From Xylaria sp. FL1777 (taxonomy: Eukaryota > Ascomycota > Sordariomycetes > Xylariales > Xylariaceae), in the NCBI GenBank assembly GCA_022578965.1, contig MU400929.1:1-21280 (forward strand): DNA of 21,280 nt. Direction: 5' to 3'. The translations under genes were made by a program, and so were the position numbers. Below are positions 10,400 through 19,235 of the stretch, one piece after another. Position 1 is the first letter of the stretch. Each line of letters starts with the position of its first letter. The notes under the pieces are model-generated. The model had not been told where the DNA came from and did no database searches. It saw only the letters and a list, made by a program, of their open reading frames with translations.

Positions 10400-11160
10400 C
10401 TGCTATAGTTATTAAGCTTTAAAGTTTAGTTATATATATAAATAGCCGCTTTTAATAAGGTTTAAAAATCAAAATAGCAATAAGTTAAACCTTTATATAG
10501 CATAATTCGCTTAATATTATTATTAGCTTTTTTAACTTTGCTATTACTTCTAGGTTTTTTAAGTATAATTAACTTTATAATAAAACTGTTTAATTTATGC
10601 TAATTAATTGTTTTTTTGCTTATAAATACGCTTGCATTATTGCTTATTTATTCTTTAAAAAAACCGAACATTTTGCTAATTTGTTAAATTAGTAGTTTTA
10701 TTGCTTTAAAACTAATATTAAGCATTATTTCTGCTTTAACTTATGCAGTAACATATTTAATGCATACTAATAGCTTAAAATTAGCTATAAATGTATAATT
10801 TATAGCTTAACGTATAAGTAATAAAAGTAATATAATAAATTATAAATTTAAAAATCTGTTTAATAGTAGTTTTATTAGCTAGCATTAGTTATATTTAGCA
10901 ATAATTTGCTAAGTAATAAGCGTAGCTTTTAAGTACTAAAAACGCTTATTTAGCTCTTAAATTAAGCTTTTAATAGTAGCATGCCTTAGGTTAATATATG
11001 CGTTTTTTGCGTTTTGCAGCAATTTTAGCACTTTAAGCACTTTTAAAAGCGCTATAGCTTAAAATGCTATATTAACTAAATATAAAAGGTTTTTTAAAGC
11101 TTATTTATAATTAATTAGCTTAAATAGCATGCTATCTTTTTTAATAAAGTGCTGTTTTAT
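10400..11160 (-). other. Integrase domain relic
   Basis: LRHATIKSLI, stop, ELNKRF, stop, YLKAT (about 10921-10990) fits the gypsy integrase zinc-binding region (HxxxxKTxxxLxxRFWWPxM). LLVCIKYVTA near 10745-10775 fits the core-domain strand with the first catalytic Asp (VDYVTKW-like), where Lys stands in the Asp area. The remaining acidic residues cannot be assigned with confidence because of stops and substitutions. Placement after RNase H is the basis for calling the element Ty3/gypsy and not copia. Confidence 0.75.
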
Positions 11161-11339
11161 TTACTTTAAACTTATATTACGTAGTAATTTAGTTTTAAAA
11201 TAAAAATTCTTAAAAATAGCTTATAAATTTATAATATTAAAATATTGCAGTAGCATTATTAGCTATATTTTAGCTTTTAGCAACAATTTTATATTAGCTT
11301 TAACTTTTGCTAATAAAAAAACTAGTACAACTAGTAGTT

Positions 11340-11760
11340 TTAATAGCTAGTTTGCTAAAACGTTTAATTTGCTTGTTTTATATATAATTTTTACGCTAAA
11401 ATGTTTAATAGCGTTTAAAAAACGTACTATTTTTGCTAATTGTTTTATTTTTGTTTTTATTATTATAAAAAACTCGTAATTTATATAAACAGTAACTTTT
11501 TTGCTTTTTACTTAATGCTACTAGTATTAAAGTGCTAGCATTATAGCTAATAATTCTTTTTTTTGCGTTAAGTAGTATAATTAGTATATTTTAAGCTTTT
11601 TTAAAAAGTATACCACTAAATGCAAAAATATAATTATTCTGTAAAAATGCAGCTATATTAAATATGCTTTAACATAATATATGCTTAAATTAGTATTTAT
11701 TACAAATAAAAGCCTTTAATTAAAAGCTTAAACAATTAGCATAATAATAATAGCTTTATA
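11340..11760 (-). other. RNase H domain relic
   Basis: INTNLS (around 11683-11700) occupies the TDAS position that starts gypsy RNase H, with Asp again read as Asn. It is followed by LVVYFLKKLK for the VAYxSRKL box, KKELLAI at 11542-11562 for the DKELLAI box, and INYE at 11473-11484 for TDHxxL. IIYKTSKLNVLAN near 11350-11390 fits the YxPGKxNxxAD box that precedes the integrase. Confidence 0.85.
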
Positions 11761-11999
11761 GATTTTTTGCTATATATTTTTAGCTTTTATGCTTAACTTT
11801 ACTTTTTAGTTTTTAAGTTTTCCTATTAGCACAGTTAGCAATATAGCAATTAATAAGTAGTTTTTAATAAAATGCTTAAAATAGTTTATAGCATTCGTAA
11901 ATGCCTTTATTTCTATAGTAGTTTTAAGCATAAGCTGCTTTTATACTGCTGCAACCTTTATTAAGTTTGCTTTAATGCTATTATAAAAAACATTAAAAC

Positions 12000-12480
12000 T
12001 AAAAAAAATACTAAAATTTACAAAAAGCAGTATTTTTAATATGTTAACTATTATGCTATACTTAACTAATTGTGCAAATAGCAAGCAATAGCGCTTATAT
12101 AGCTGTTTTTTTATTTTAGCCTAAATATAAATATTATTAAGTAAGCTAGCTAACTACTTATAAAAAAGTTTAATTATTTTTTGTATTAATGCTTAAAACG
12201 TTGCTAAAGCGTTATAAAGTTTAAAAAGCATTACTATTTATTTGTATAGCTTAAATAATATAATAAACGCTGTTTTTTTGCAATATAATTTATATATAAC
12301 AATATGCTAAAATTTATCTTTTAAATTAATAAAAGCATACTATTAGCGCTTTATAGCTTACTATATTTAGTTTATTACGTTAAATAGCAAATAAGCTCGC
12401 TTTTTTGTCCTTTTATTAACTTTGCAATAATTATAACAAAAACGCTATATTATTAATTTATTATTTTTATTAGGCTTAGT
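12000..12480 (-). other. Reverse transcriptase domain, catalytic Asp lost
   Basis: In frame, RFCYNYCKVNK (12412-12444) matches the RFCxDYRxLN box of gypsy reverse transcriptases. INLKDKF, stop, HI (12301-12330) matches the first catalytic box, where the Asp reads Asn (12325-12327). Then TAFI (near 12270) and VMLFKLYNALATF (about 12196-12234) match the TAFxT and MPFGLxNAPATF boxes. ASLLNNIYI (about 12124-12150) matches the YxDD box with both Asp read as Asn (12133-12138). Three of three catalytic aspartates are therefore changed, each by GA-to-AA transition. Confidence 0.92.
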
Positions 12481-13605
12481 AGTTATACTTAGCGCTTTTT
12501 TTAGAATTAATAATGCTAGTAAACTTTATAGCTTTATGCTTTTTTTAATATAAATACTTTTATATGCTTTTATAAACTTATGCAGCGCTTTTTTTTACGC
12601 TAGGTTATATTTCTGCAGTAATAGTTTAACTAATAAACTATTGCTTATATTAATATAATGCTTTATTTTAGCAATAGTATTAGTTTTCCGCTTAAAATAA
12701 TTAAATAGTTCAAAAAAGTTCTTTATATAATAGTTTTAATACTTAGTAATCCATAGTTTTTTTAAAGTATTTTTATGCTATTTAATAGTTATAATATAGC
12801 ACTTTTTGCTAGCTATGCTAATAAATAAACGCTTTATTAGTTATATTAAAAAGCTTTTTTTAAACTTAAATAGCATAATAACTTTATAATTATCTAAAAC
12901 AGCAAAAATGCTTCTTTATTTATAAAAAATCCGTTTTTTAATAGTTATATTGCTTAAAAAAATATAATTTAGTATTACACTTACTATTAATGTTTATGCC
13001 TTTAATATACTGCTAGTAATTATAAAATTTGCTATTATTTTATAATTTTTAGTTATTTAAAGTCTTGTTTTACTAATGCTATATATTATGCTTTATTTTT
13101 ATAATTAATATAATGTTAGCTTAAATACTAAAAATTATAAAATATAGCAACTAATATAGCTATAGTTTTAAAAAACAGTAAATTTATAGCTATTAGTTAG
13201 CTTAACTAAAAAAAAATTATAATAATTACTATAACTATTTTTTAGCCTTTGCTTTTTATTAAAGTTTTTTTAGCTTTTGCTTGTTTTAATTAATAAAGCA
13301 AAGCTACTTTAAGCAATATTAAAAATTTTAGCAAGTTCTTTATTAATTATATTATCTTTAAAACAATTAGTAAAGTATTGCTTTATTTTATTAGCATTGT
13401 TTTTATTTTTAGCGTTATTTATAATAAAAATGCACTTAAAGCTACTAATTAAAGCTTTGCTTTTAAAGGTTTTATATTTATTTTAAACTTTGTTAAATCT
13501 GCTAAAAAAATTGTTGCAAAAAAGCCTGCCTTTAATAGTTATAAATTAGCCGATTTGCTTTTTTTAGTTTGTTTTAAAGTTTTTAAGCCACTTAGCTTTT
13601 GCTTT

Positions 13606-13647
13606 GTAGTTTTTTGTATAATAGCTAATTTTGCCGCAATTAAAACA
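13606..13647 (-). other. Gag zinc knuckle (CCHC), mutated
   Basis: The 14 codons read CFNCGKISYYTKNY. The spacing is exactly that of the retroviral-type CX2CX4HX4C nucleic-acid-binding knuckle. The first two Cys survive, the His position reads Tyr (CAT to TAT) and the last Cys reads Tyr (TGC to TAC). The usual Gly before the His reads Ser. Each change is a single transition, so the knuckle was intact before RIP. Confidence 0.85.
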
Positions 13648-14996
13648 CTTGTTTTACATTGCTTAAGCTATAAATCTAGCTTTAAATTAATCATTTTTGT
13701 GTTTTATAACTTAGCTTACTTCTTGTTTATTAGTTTTAAAGTTTAAAATTATTAGTATTAACAACGTTTTAACGTAATTCATTAGTTAAATTTACGCTAC
13801 GCTTAATTTTTTAGCAGTTTTAGCGCTAATATTATACTTATAGTATAGCGCTAAAATGCCTTATAATTAAACTATTACTTTAGAAATACTATAAATTTTT
13901 AGCTTAATTAACATTATAGCTATTATATAAAATAGCTATATAGCTTTTTTAACCATTTAGTTAATATTTAAGTTGCTGCTAAACTTCTTTATATATAGCT
14001 AAATTATTAGTGTAAAATTAGTTAATTTATTAATAATAATATTATAGGTTTACTGCATGTTTTTAGTAATTGCTAGTAGCTTATAAAACGCTACATAAAG
14101 CTGCTATAAAAAGTTCATTAATGCTTTGTTTTGCGCTAGCAGCATACTAATAAATATTATTAGTAAGCTATAAAATGCATTATATTTAGCTAACACTTAA
14201 ATTATAGCTTTTAAAAAGTTTACTTAATTAGTGTTATAATAACAAACAAATAAAGCTACTTAATAAAAATCTTTTTTTAACTTTATTATAACTCTTTTTA
14301 GCTATAGTTTATATAGCACTAGCGCTTAAATTAAGTAATTCTAAATGCTTTTAACTTTATTAAAAGTTATATAATCTGTTTTTATTAGCTATAGCATTGC
14401 TAAAAACATTACCTTGTTTTTTGCTTTATAACTATTTAGCTAAATAGCATTACTTAATAAAAATGCGTTTAAAAAAATAGTTTAAACGCGCTGTTTTTGC
14501 TTAGTTTATAAGTTGCTAAGCTTAAAATACTTATAAAAGTTAAAAATCAAATTTTTAAGCCTTTTATTACTTGTTACGTTAGTTAGCTGCCTTATATACA
14601 ATACTTAGTTATTTTTTAAATTAACAAGCTTACTTATTAAATTATTAACTTTGTTTTTTAGCTTTTGCTTTTTTAGTGCTATGTTTAGTTTTTGCTATAT
14701 TTTTATTAATATAGCTTTAATTTTATTAAATCGCAGTTATAAATTAACTGCAAGTTAATTAACACGTTTATAAACACTTTTAATAGTATTGCTAACTGTT
14801 AGCTTAACTAAGTTGTTGCTTTTAAAGCTAAGCCTTATAGTTTTATTGCTACTTTTAGCTATTTTATCGAATTAATACCAAAGTATATAAAGTAAAAATA
14901 AAGTCAAAAAATAAAGTAAAAAATAAATAAAGTGTTAATGTGTTACACAAGGGTTTATTTAAAATGTAATGCTATAAAGCTGCTTAAATAGCTATT

Positions 14997-15217
14997 TGTA
15001 CTTTTTAAATGCTAGCCTAAAACCTTGTAATTACTACGTAAAGTTAAGTCTGTACTTAAAAAAGTAAATGTTAAAAAAAAAACATCTCTTAAGTACAGTA
15101 CTAAAAAACTATATACAAATATTACTAATTTAAGTAAGGCTAGTTTATGCTCCTTAAGTTCCTGCATAACAACTATTATACAATGTATACTATAGCTTAT
15201 GCTACCTAAAAGCCACA
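14997..15217 (-). repeat. Right LTR (5' LTR of the minus-strand element)
   Basis: This 221-bp repeat is the partner of 9617-9837. It starts TGTACTTTTT and ends AAAAGCCACA on the plus strand; on the minus strand that is TGTGGCTTTT...AAGTACA. The minus strand keeps a 68-codon open stretch (15012-15218) that is only the LTR read in one frame and not a gene. The promoter and polyadenylation signals expected in an LTR cannot be picked out from the AT background. Confidence 0.93.
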
Positions 15218-15221
15218 ATAA
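15218..15221. repeat. Target-site duplication, right (ATAA)
   Basis: ATAA directly after the right LTR matches 9613-9616 before the left LTR. It supports a real insertion with intact ends, within the limits of a 4-bp AT-only match. Confidence 0.5.
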
Positions 15222-15390
15222 TAGCTAACTTAATATATATAAAAACTTTTTGTTTTTATTAAATCTTTTATTTAGCTTTATAAAAAATGCTAAAAAAGCA
15301 AATAATTAGCAAGTAGCTTATTTTTTAAGCGGTTTTATATAGTATAATGCTAATTTATTATATATAAAAGCTAAATATTTAAAACTTAAA

Positions 15391-15424
15391 TATAGCTTAA
15401 TTAGCTATAGCTTAATTAGCTATA
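15391..15424. repeat. 15-bp palindromic tandem duplication
   Basis: TATAGCTTAATTAGC occurs twice back to back (15391-15405 and 15406-15420) followed by TATA. The unit is nearly self-complementary, so the stretch can also fold as a hairpin. Confidence 0.7.
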
Positions 15425-15478
15425 ATAAATAACTATATAAAGTTTTATATTAGCTTTTAAATAGTAGCTTTAATTATA

Positions 15479-15561
15479 GAAATTAATACAAACATATAAA
15501 GAATTAATACAAACATATAATCTTATAAATATATAATGCTTTTATTAGCTTAATTAAAAAA
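15479..15561 (-). repeat. 83-bp inverted repeat, right arm
   Basis: This is the inverted partner of 5166-5248, of equal length with only transition differences. A 20-base word, ATTAATACAAACATATAA plus two bases, is repeated within it at 15482 and 15503 and is better preserved here than in the left arm. It lies 260 bp beyond the end of the gypsy element and shares no sequence with its LTR. Confidence 0.75.
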
Positions 15562-16404
15562 TGTTAATGCATACCGTTTTTTTTTATGTACTTAATGTTG
15601 TTTATTTTATATTTTTTTTTATATATTCTATTGATTTAATTTTGTTTATACTTTATATTTTATACTTTTTACTTTATTAATACTAAAAATATATTTATTA
15701 TATACTTTAATTTTATAATACTAATTAATTTTTATATTATATAATATTTTTTAAACTTTTTAAGCTTTAGTTATTACATAAGCGTACTTTTACTTTAAAT
15801 AATTTATTTTATTATTAAAAAAAACAACGCATATTTTATTACTTTTTCTTTTGTTTACTTTTTTTACGTAATAAGCTATTTGCTGCTTTTATAACTACTT
15901 TAACTTGCTGATTTTTTATATTTAGTTATAATAGCAAAAGTGTTTTTTTATTGTATAGCTTTAATAATAATAATGCTTTTAATAATATTTTTAATGTTTA
16001 TTTTTATTTTTTTAATACTGTTTTGCATTTATATAGCTATAAAAGATTTAATAAGCTAGCATAAAAAATCTATACTAATTATAAGATTTTTTTTAATAAT
16101 ATTTTTTTTTATTTATTAAAGCTTTAATATATATAAATATTTATGCTTAGTTTAAAAGCTTGTTTTACTTTTGTTTTTTTAAGATTTTAGTTTGCTAAAT
16201 TGTTTTATATTATTAGCTTATTAACTACTACTTAAAAAAAATTTGCATTAGTTTTATAGTTAGTTTATAAAGTTATAAAAAAAGGTTAATAGCTTTTTAT
16301 AAATTTAGTTTGCTTATATAAACGCATATATTAATAAAAAAACAAATAAAAGTAATTATTATTAAATTTAAATAGCTATAACTTTTTTTTTTATATTTAT
16401 TGCT
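15562..16404. other. AT-rich DNA, no gene seen
   Basis: The first part is T-rich and low in complexity. A minus-strand frame from 16683 down to about 16130 has fewer stops than neighbouring frames and reads like KLTIKLMQIFF in places, but no motif can be named. I see no RNA gene or tandem array. Confidence 0.45.
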
Positions 16405-16690
16405 TTAACGTTTATTAGTAAAGTTATTTATACTAAGTTTAATTAAAGCTGCTTTATTTATAATAGTATTATTTAAACAAACTTTTTTTATGCTAGCTTT
16501 ACTGTTTAAAGCAAACATTTTATTAGCTAGCTATAATTTACTGTTTTTAGTTTTAAAAACTATTTTTAACCTATTTATTTTAAGCAACTTATTTTTTATA
16601 GCTAATATGCTTTTTAATTATGTTGATTTATTTTTAAAAAACAATAAGTTTAGTTTTGCTAAAAACTATATATATTTATTTAAAAAATAA
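16405..16690 (+). other. Unusually long open frame, probably not a gene
   Basis: About 94 plus-strand codons are open up to TAA at 16688-16690, with an internal ATG at 16490 that would give 66 residues. The product would be almost entirely Leu, Phe, Ile, Asn, Lys and Ala, with stretches such as LLFLVLKTIFNLFIL that would look like membrane helices. This composition is what AT-rich DNA gives by chance. There is no clear ribosome or promoter context. The minus strand of the same segment also has a frame with only four stops in about 94 codons, so the openness may be a shadow of an older coding sequence on the other strand. No homologue is recognised. Confidence 0.2.
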
Positions 16691-16804
16691 CTAATTTGAT
16701 TTTTTATTAAATATAACTAATTTAAACAAATTAAAAAAAGCAAAAGCAAAAAACTTTAGCAGTAAAAGTTTTAAAAAATTAGCTATACATAAGTAATTAT
16801 TACT

Positions 16805-18832
16805 AAAGCTATAAACAAAAGTTAATAGTTATTATAATTATATAAAAATATAAAACATTATTAATATAATTATAGCTTAAGCTTAAATTTTTTTGCTTAC
16901 TTTTTTTATTGCAAGCTTACAAAATTAGTAAAAATAACTATTAAATTAACTAGCTATTAAATTAATATTTAAGCTTAAAATGTTTAAAACATAATAAAAT
17001 AGCAATATAAAAAGTCTATTTTTACTTAAAAAAATATTTATAATGCTTAAAGCTTTATTAATTAAGCTAAGCTAAATAGTTATAACTTAACTACTGCTTT
17101 TATTAAGGTTTTTAATAAAAAAAAAGTTCTTTATTTAATAAAGTAAGCTAATAATAAGCTAAACTACTTAGTTAAACTAGTTTAAACATTTTTTTACTGC
17201 TTAAAAATATAAAAGTAATTCTTTAAAATTGTTAGCTTTAATAATATATATAATATTAATTGATTTAAGCTGCTATTATTTTAAGCAACAAGTTAAACTT
17301 GCTTAAAAACAGTTTTTAATGCTATATTTAGCTTAATTAATAATAAAAAGCAAAAAAGCTTTTAGTTTTTAGCTAAAAGTATTTGTTAGCTTATAATATA
17401 ACATATAATATAAAAGGTTAATATAATTATAACTAATTATAATAAAGCAATAAAAGCTATATTAAATTACTAGTTTTTTTTTTATAGCAATAAATTTATA
17501 TATATTATATTAATTTTAACGTTTTGTTTAAAGCTAAACAAAAATAAGTTTTAAATTAAATTAACAATAGTAGCTTTATTACTAGCAAAAATAAAAATGC
17601 TACTTTTGCTAATTAAACATTAATAAAATTAACTTTTTTAAACAAACAGCTCATTAAAGCTATGTTTACTAATAATAAAAAAATTCCTTATATATACTAA
17701 AGCGTTTTAATTAAATAAAAAAAGTAATATTTATAAAAACAAAAGCTATACATAAAAAAGCATAAGTTAATTTTTGCTAATAATTTAATAACTAGTGCTT
17801 TATTTTATAATATATTTATAAAACTTATATGCTTTTTAAAATGTAATAAGCATATTATTATATTTATAAATATTGTAACTTTAGTATTTAGGTTATATTA
17901 AATACAAAAGCAAGCAATAATAATATAAAAAGCTACTTTTTAAATAGCATAAATTATTTATATAGTTTTATTAAAGCAATACAAAAAATAATAGCTAACT
18001 AAAAATATAACTTTAAATAAGCTTATGCTTAAAATAAAGTTTTAACTTAATGCAAATATTTATTATTGTTTTTTAATTACTTAAGTAAGCTTTAAATAGT
18101 TATAGCTTTAAAAAAGCTTAACTTATTTAACTAATAATATTAAATTGCTTGCAAAGCTATATTAAGCATAAATAACTTTTTTTTAATAAACATTAAATAT
18201 TGCACTAATAACTGTTTAATTTTTGTTAAACTTTAGATTTTATATTATTATAAAGTTTACTTTAAGCTAAAATATATAAGCTTTTTTAATAAATTAAACA
18301 TTTATTTATATTAAAGGTTACAAAAATTATTATTAAAAGATATATATAAATAAATCTATAACTTTAAAATTGCTATAATGCTTTATAATTAACTAAAAAA
18401 CTTTACAAAAGTAATTTTTAGTAAGCTTAGAATTAAACTAAGTAAACTATTAAACAAAGCTTTAAAAAAACAGCTAATAAACTAAAAACAAAATTGCTTA
18501 CTAAATAGCTAAAATAAATTAACTTTAGCTAAGCTTAAGCAAAATAAAAGCTAATATAGCAGTACTAAAAAAAGCAATAGTTATTTTTTTACTTAGCGCT
18601 AAACATATAGTTAATTAATAATGCTTAAAGTAAAAAAAACTATAAGTAGCAAGTTTAATAAGCATTAAATATAGCTTAATATTTAAAAGCAAAAAAGTTA
18701 ATAAAAGCTAAAATAATTAAATTAATAAATACTTAATATAACTATTTATAGTAGTTTAATAATGTTTTATAAATAAAAACTACTATTATAACATATAAAA
18801 TGTTAATATTTAAAAGCTAATATGTTATATAA
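16805..18832 (+). repeat. 2.03-kb dispersed direct repeat, copy 2
   Basis: This is the second copy of the unit at 3001-5029, 13.8 kb away in the same orientation and about 2,028 bp long. It starts AAAGCTATAAAC and ends GTTATATAA. Each copy holds C or G bases that the other has lost, so both were mutated after duplication. Rare transversions include AGCTT against AGGTT at two sites. No protein could be read from it with confidence. Confidence 0.85.
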
Positions 18833-18837
18833 TATAA

Positions 18838-18869
18838 TAAACCTGTTATATATTAATATAACGGGTTTA
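18838..18869. repeat. Hairpin with GC-bearing arms beside the 2-kb repeat
   Basis: TAAACCTGTTATA (18838-18850) pairs with TATAACGGGTTTA (18857-18869) around a 6-base loop, with one T:G pair in 13. It starts 5 bp after the end of the second 2.03-kb repeat and does not follow the first copy. The arms keep CC and GGG, which are rare in this window. Confidence 0.75.
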
Positions 18870-19149
18870 CTTTTAGAGTTTTAATTTGCAAGTAATAATA
18901 GGATTTTTAATAGTGGTTTATTAAAGAGGTTTTTAAAGTACTTTTATTACTATGCATTAATAAAGGTTTTAAAAGATTAAAAGTAATAAGTATATTAATG
19001 CTTAGTAGTTATAAAAAATTAATAGCTAAAGAGCTAAAAACTAAATAAATAACTAAATATAAAAAGTGTATAATTATATAAACAAAAAAAACAGTAATAA
19101 TAATTTATAAACGTTGCTTTTTTTAATAAACTTAATGCTATATTGTTTT
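18870..19149. other. AT-rich DNA with surviving G, no gene seen
   Basis: The first 100 bases keep GG and GTGG words (about 18895-18975) that are uncommon here, but no frame or RNA fold is convincing. Confidence 0.4.
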
Positions 19150-19235
19150 AAGTTTAAAGCTTAATAAACTTAACGCTTAAGTTTGTTAAGTTTAAAGCTT
19201 AATAAATTTAACGCTTAAGTTTATTAAGTTTATGT
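19150..19235. repeat. 38-bp palindromic tandem repeat
   Basis: AAGTTTAAAGCTTAATAAA begins at 19150 and again at 19188, a 38-base period, each followed by TTAACGCTTAAGTTT(G/A)TTAAG. The unit is itself roughly palindromic (TTAAACTT against AAGTTTAA), so several alternative hairpins are possible. Confidence 0.75.

Larger units (their letters stand above)
9910..14880 (-). pseudogene. Degenerate gag-pol polyprotein of Ty3/gypsy element
   Basis: A single minus-strand frame can be followed for nearly 5 kb without a frameshift, broken by many TAA/TAG codons of the kind made from CAA, CAG or TGG. Its start near 14880 and end near 9910 are approximate, since neither the start ATG nor the true stop can be told. 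From the N-terminus: a lysine-rich gag part (14880-13660), a CCHC zinc knuckle (13606-13647), a segment where the protease should lie but which I cannot prove (13600-12500), reverse transcriptase (about 12480-12000), RNase H (about 11760-11350) and integrase with its zinc-binding region (about 11160-10400), then a C-terminal tail. Gag and pol share one frame, so the ancestor probably made a fused polyprotein. The protein is dead: stops are frequent and the catalytic Asp codons read Asn. Confidence 0.9.
9617..15217 (-). mobile_element. Ty3/gypsy LTR retrotransposon, RIP-inactivated
   Basis: A full-length 5,601-bp element carries identical-length LTRs at both ends and one degenerate gag-pol frame on the minus strand, so transcription would have run from right to left. 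Domain order is zinc knuckle (gag), reverse transcriptase, RNase H, integrase; integrase after RNase H marks the Ty3/gypsy type. Inside the left (3') LTR, the minus strand has a purine tract, AAAAGGAGT, at about 9840-9848, suited to plus-strand priming. A tRNA primer-binding site beside the right (5') LTR is not recognisable, probably because it was mutated. LTR differences are all transitions, and the coding frame has many stops without a frameshift, which shows that RIP, not slow decay, killed it. It could not transpose by itself. Confidence 0.93.

Noticed and set aside
13555..13746. 63-codon open frame on the plus strand, hydrophobic
   Set aside because: It lies antisense to the gag zinc-knuckle region of the gypsy element. 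The minus strand carries the recognisable CCHC motif, so this frame is a shadow.
15012..15218. 68-codon open frame on the minus strand
   Set aside because: It lies within the right LTR; the left LTR copy is the same sequence. It is non-coding terminal repeat read by chance.
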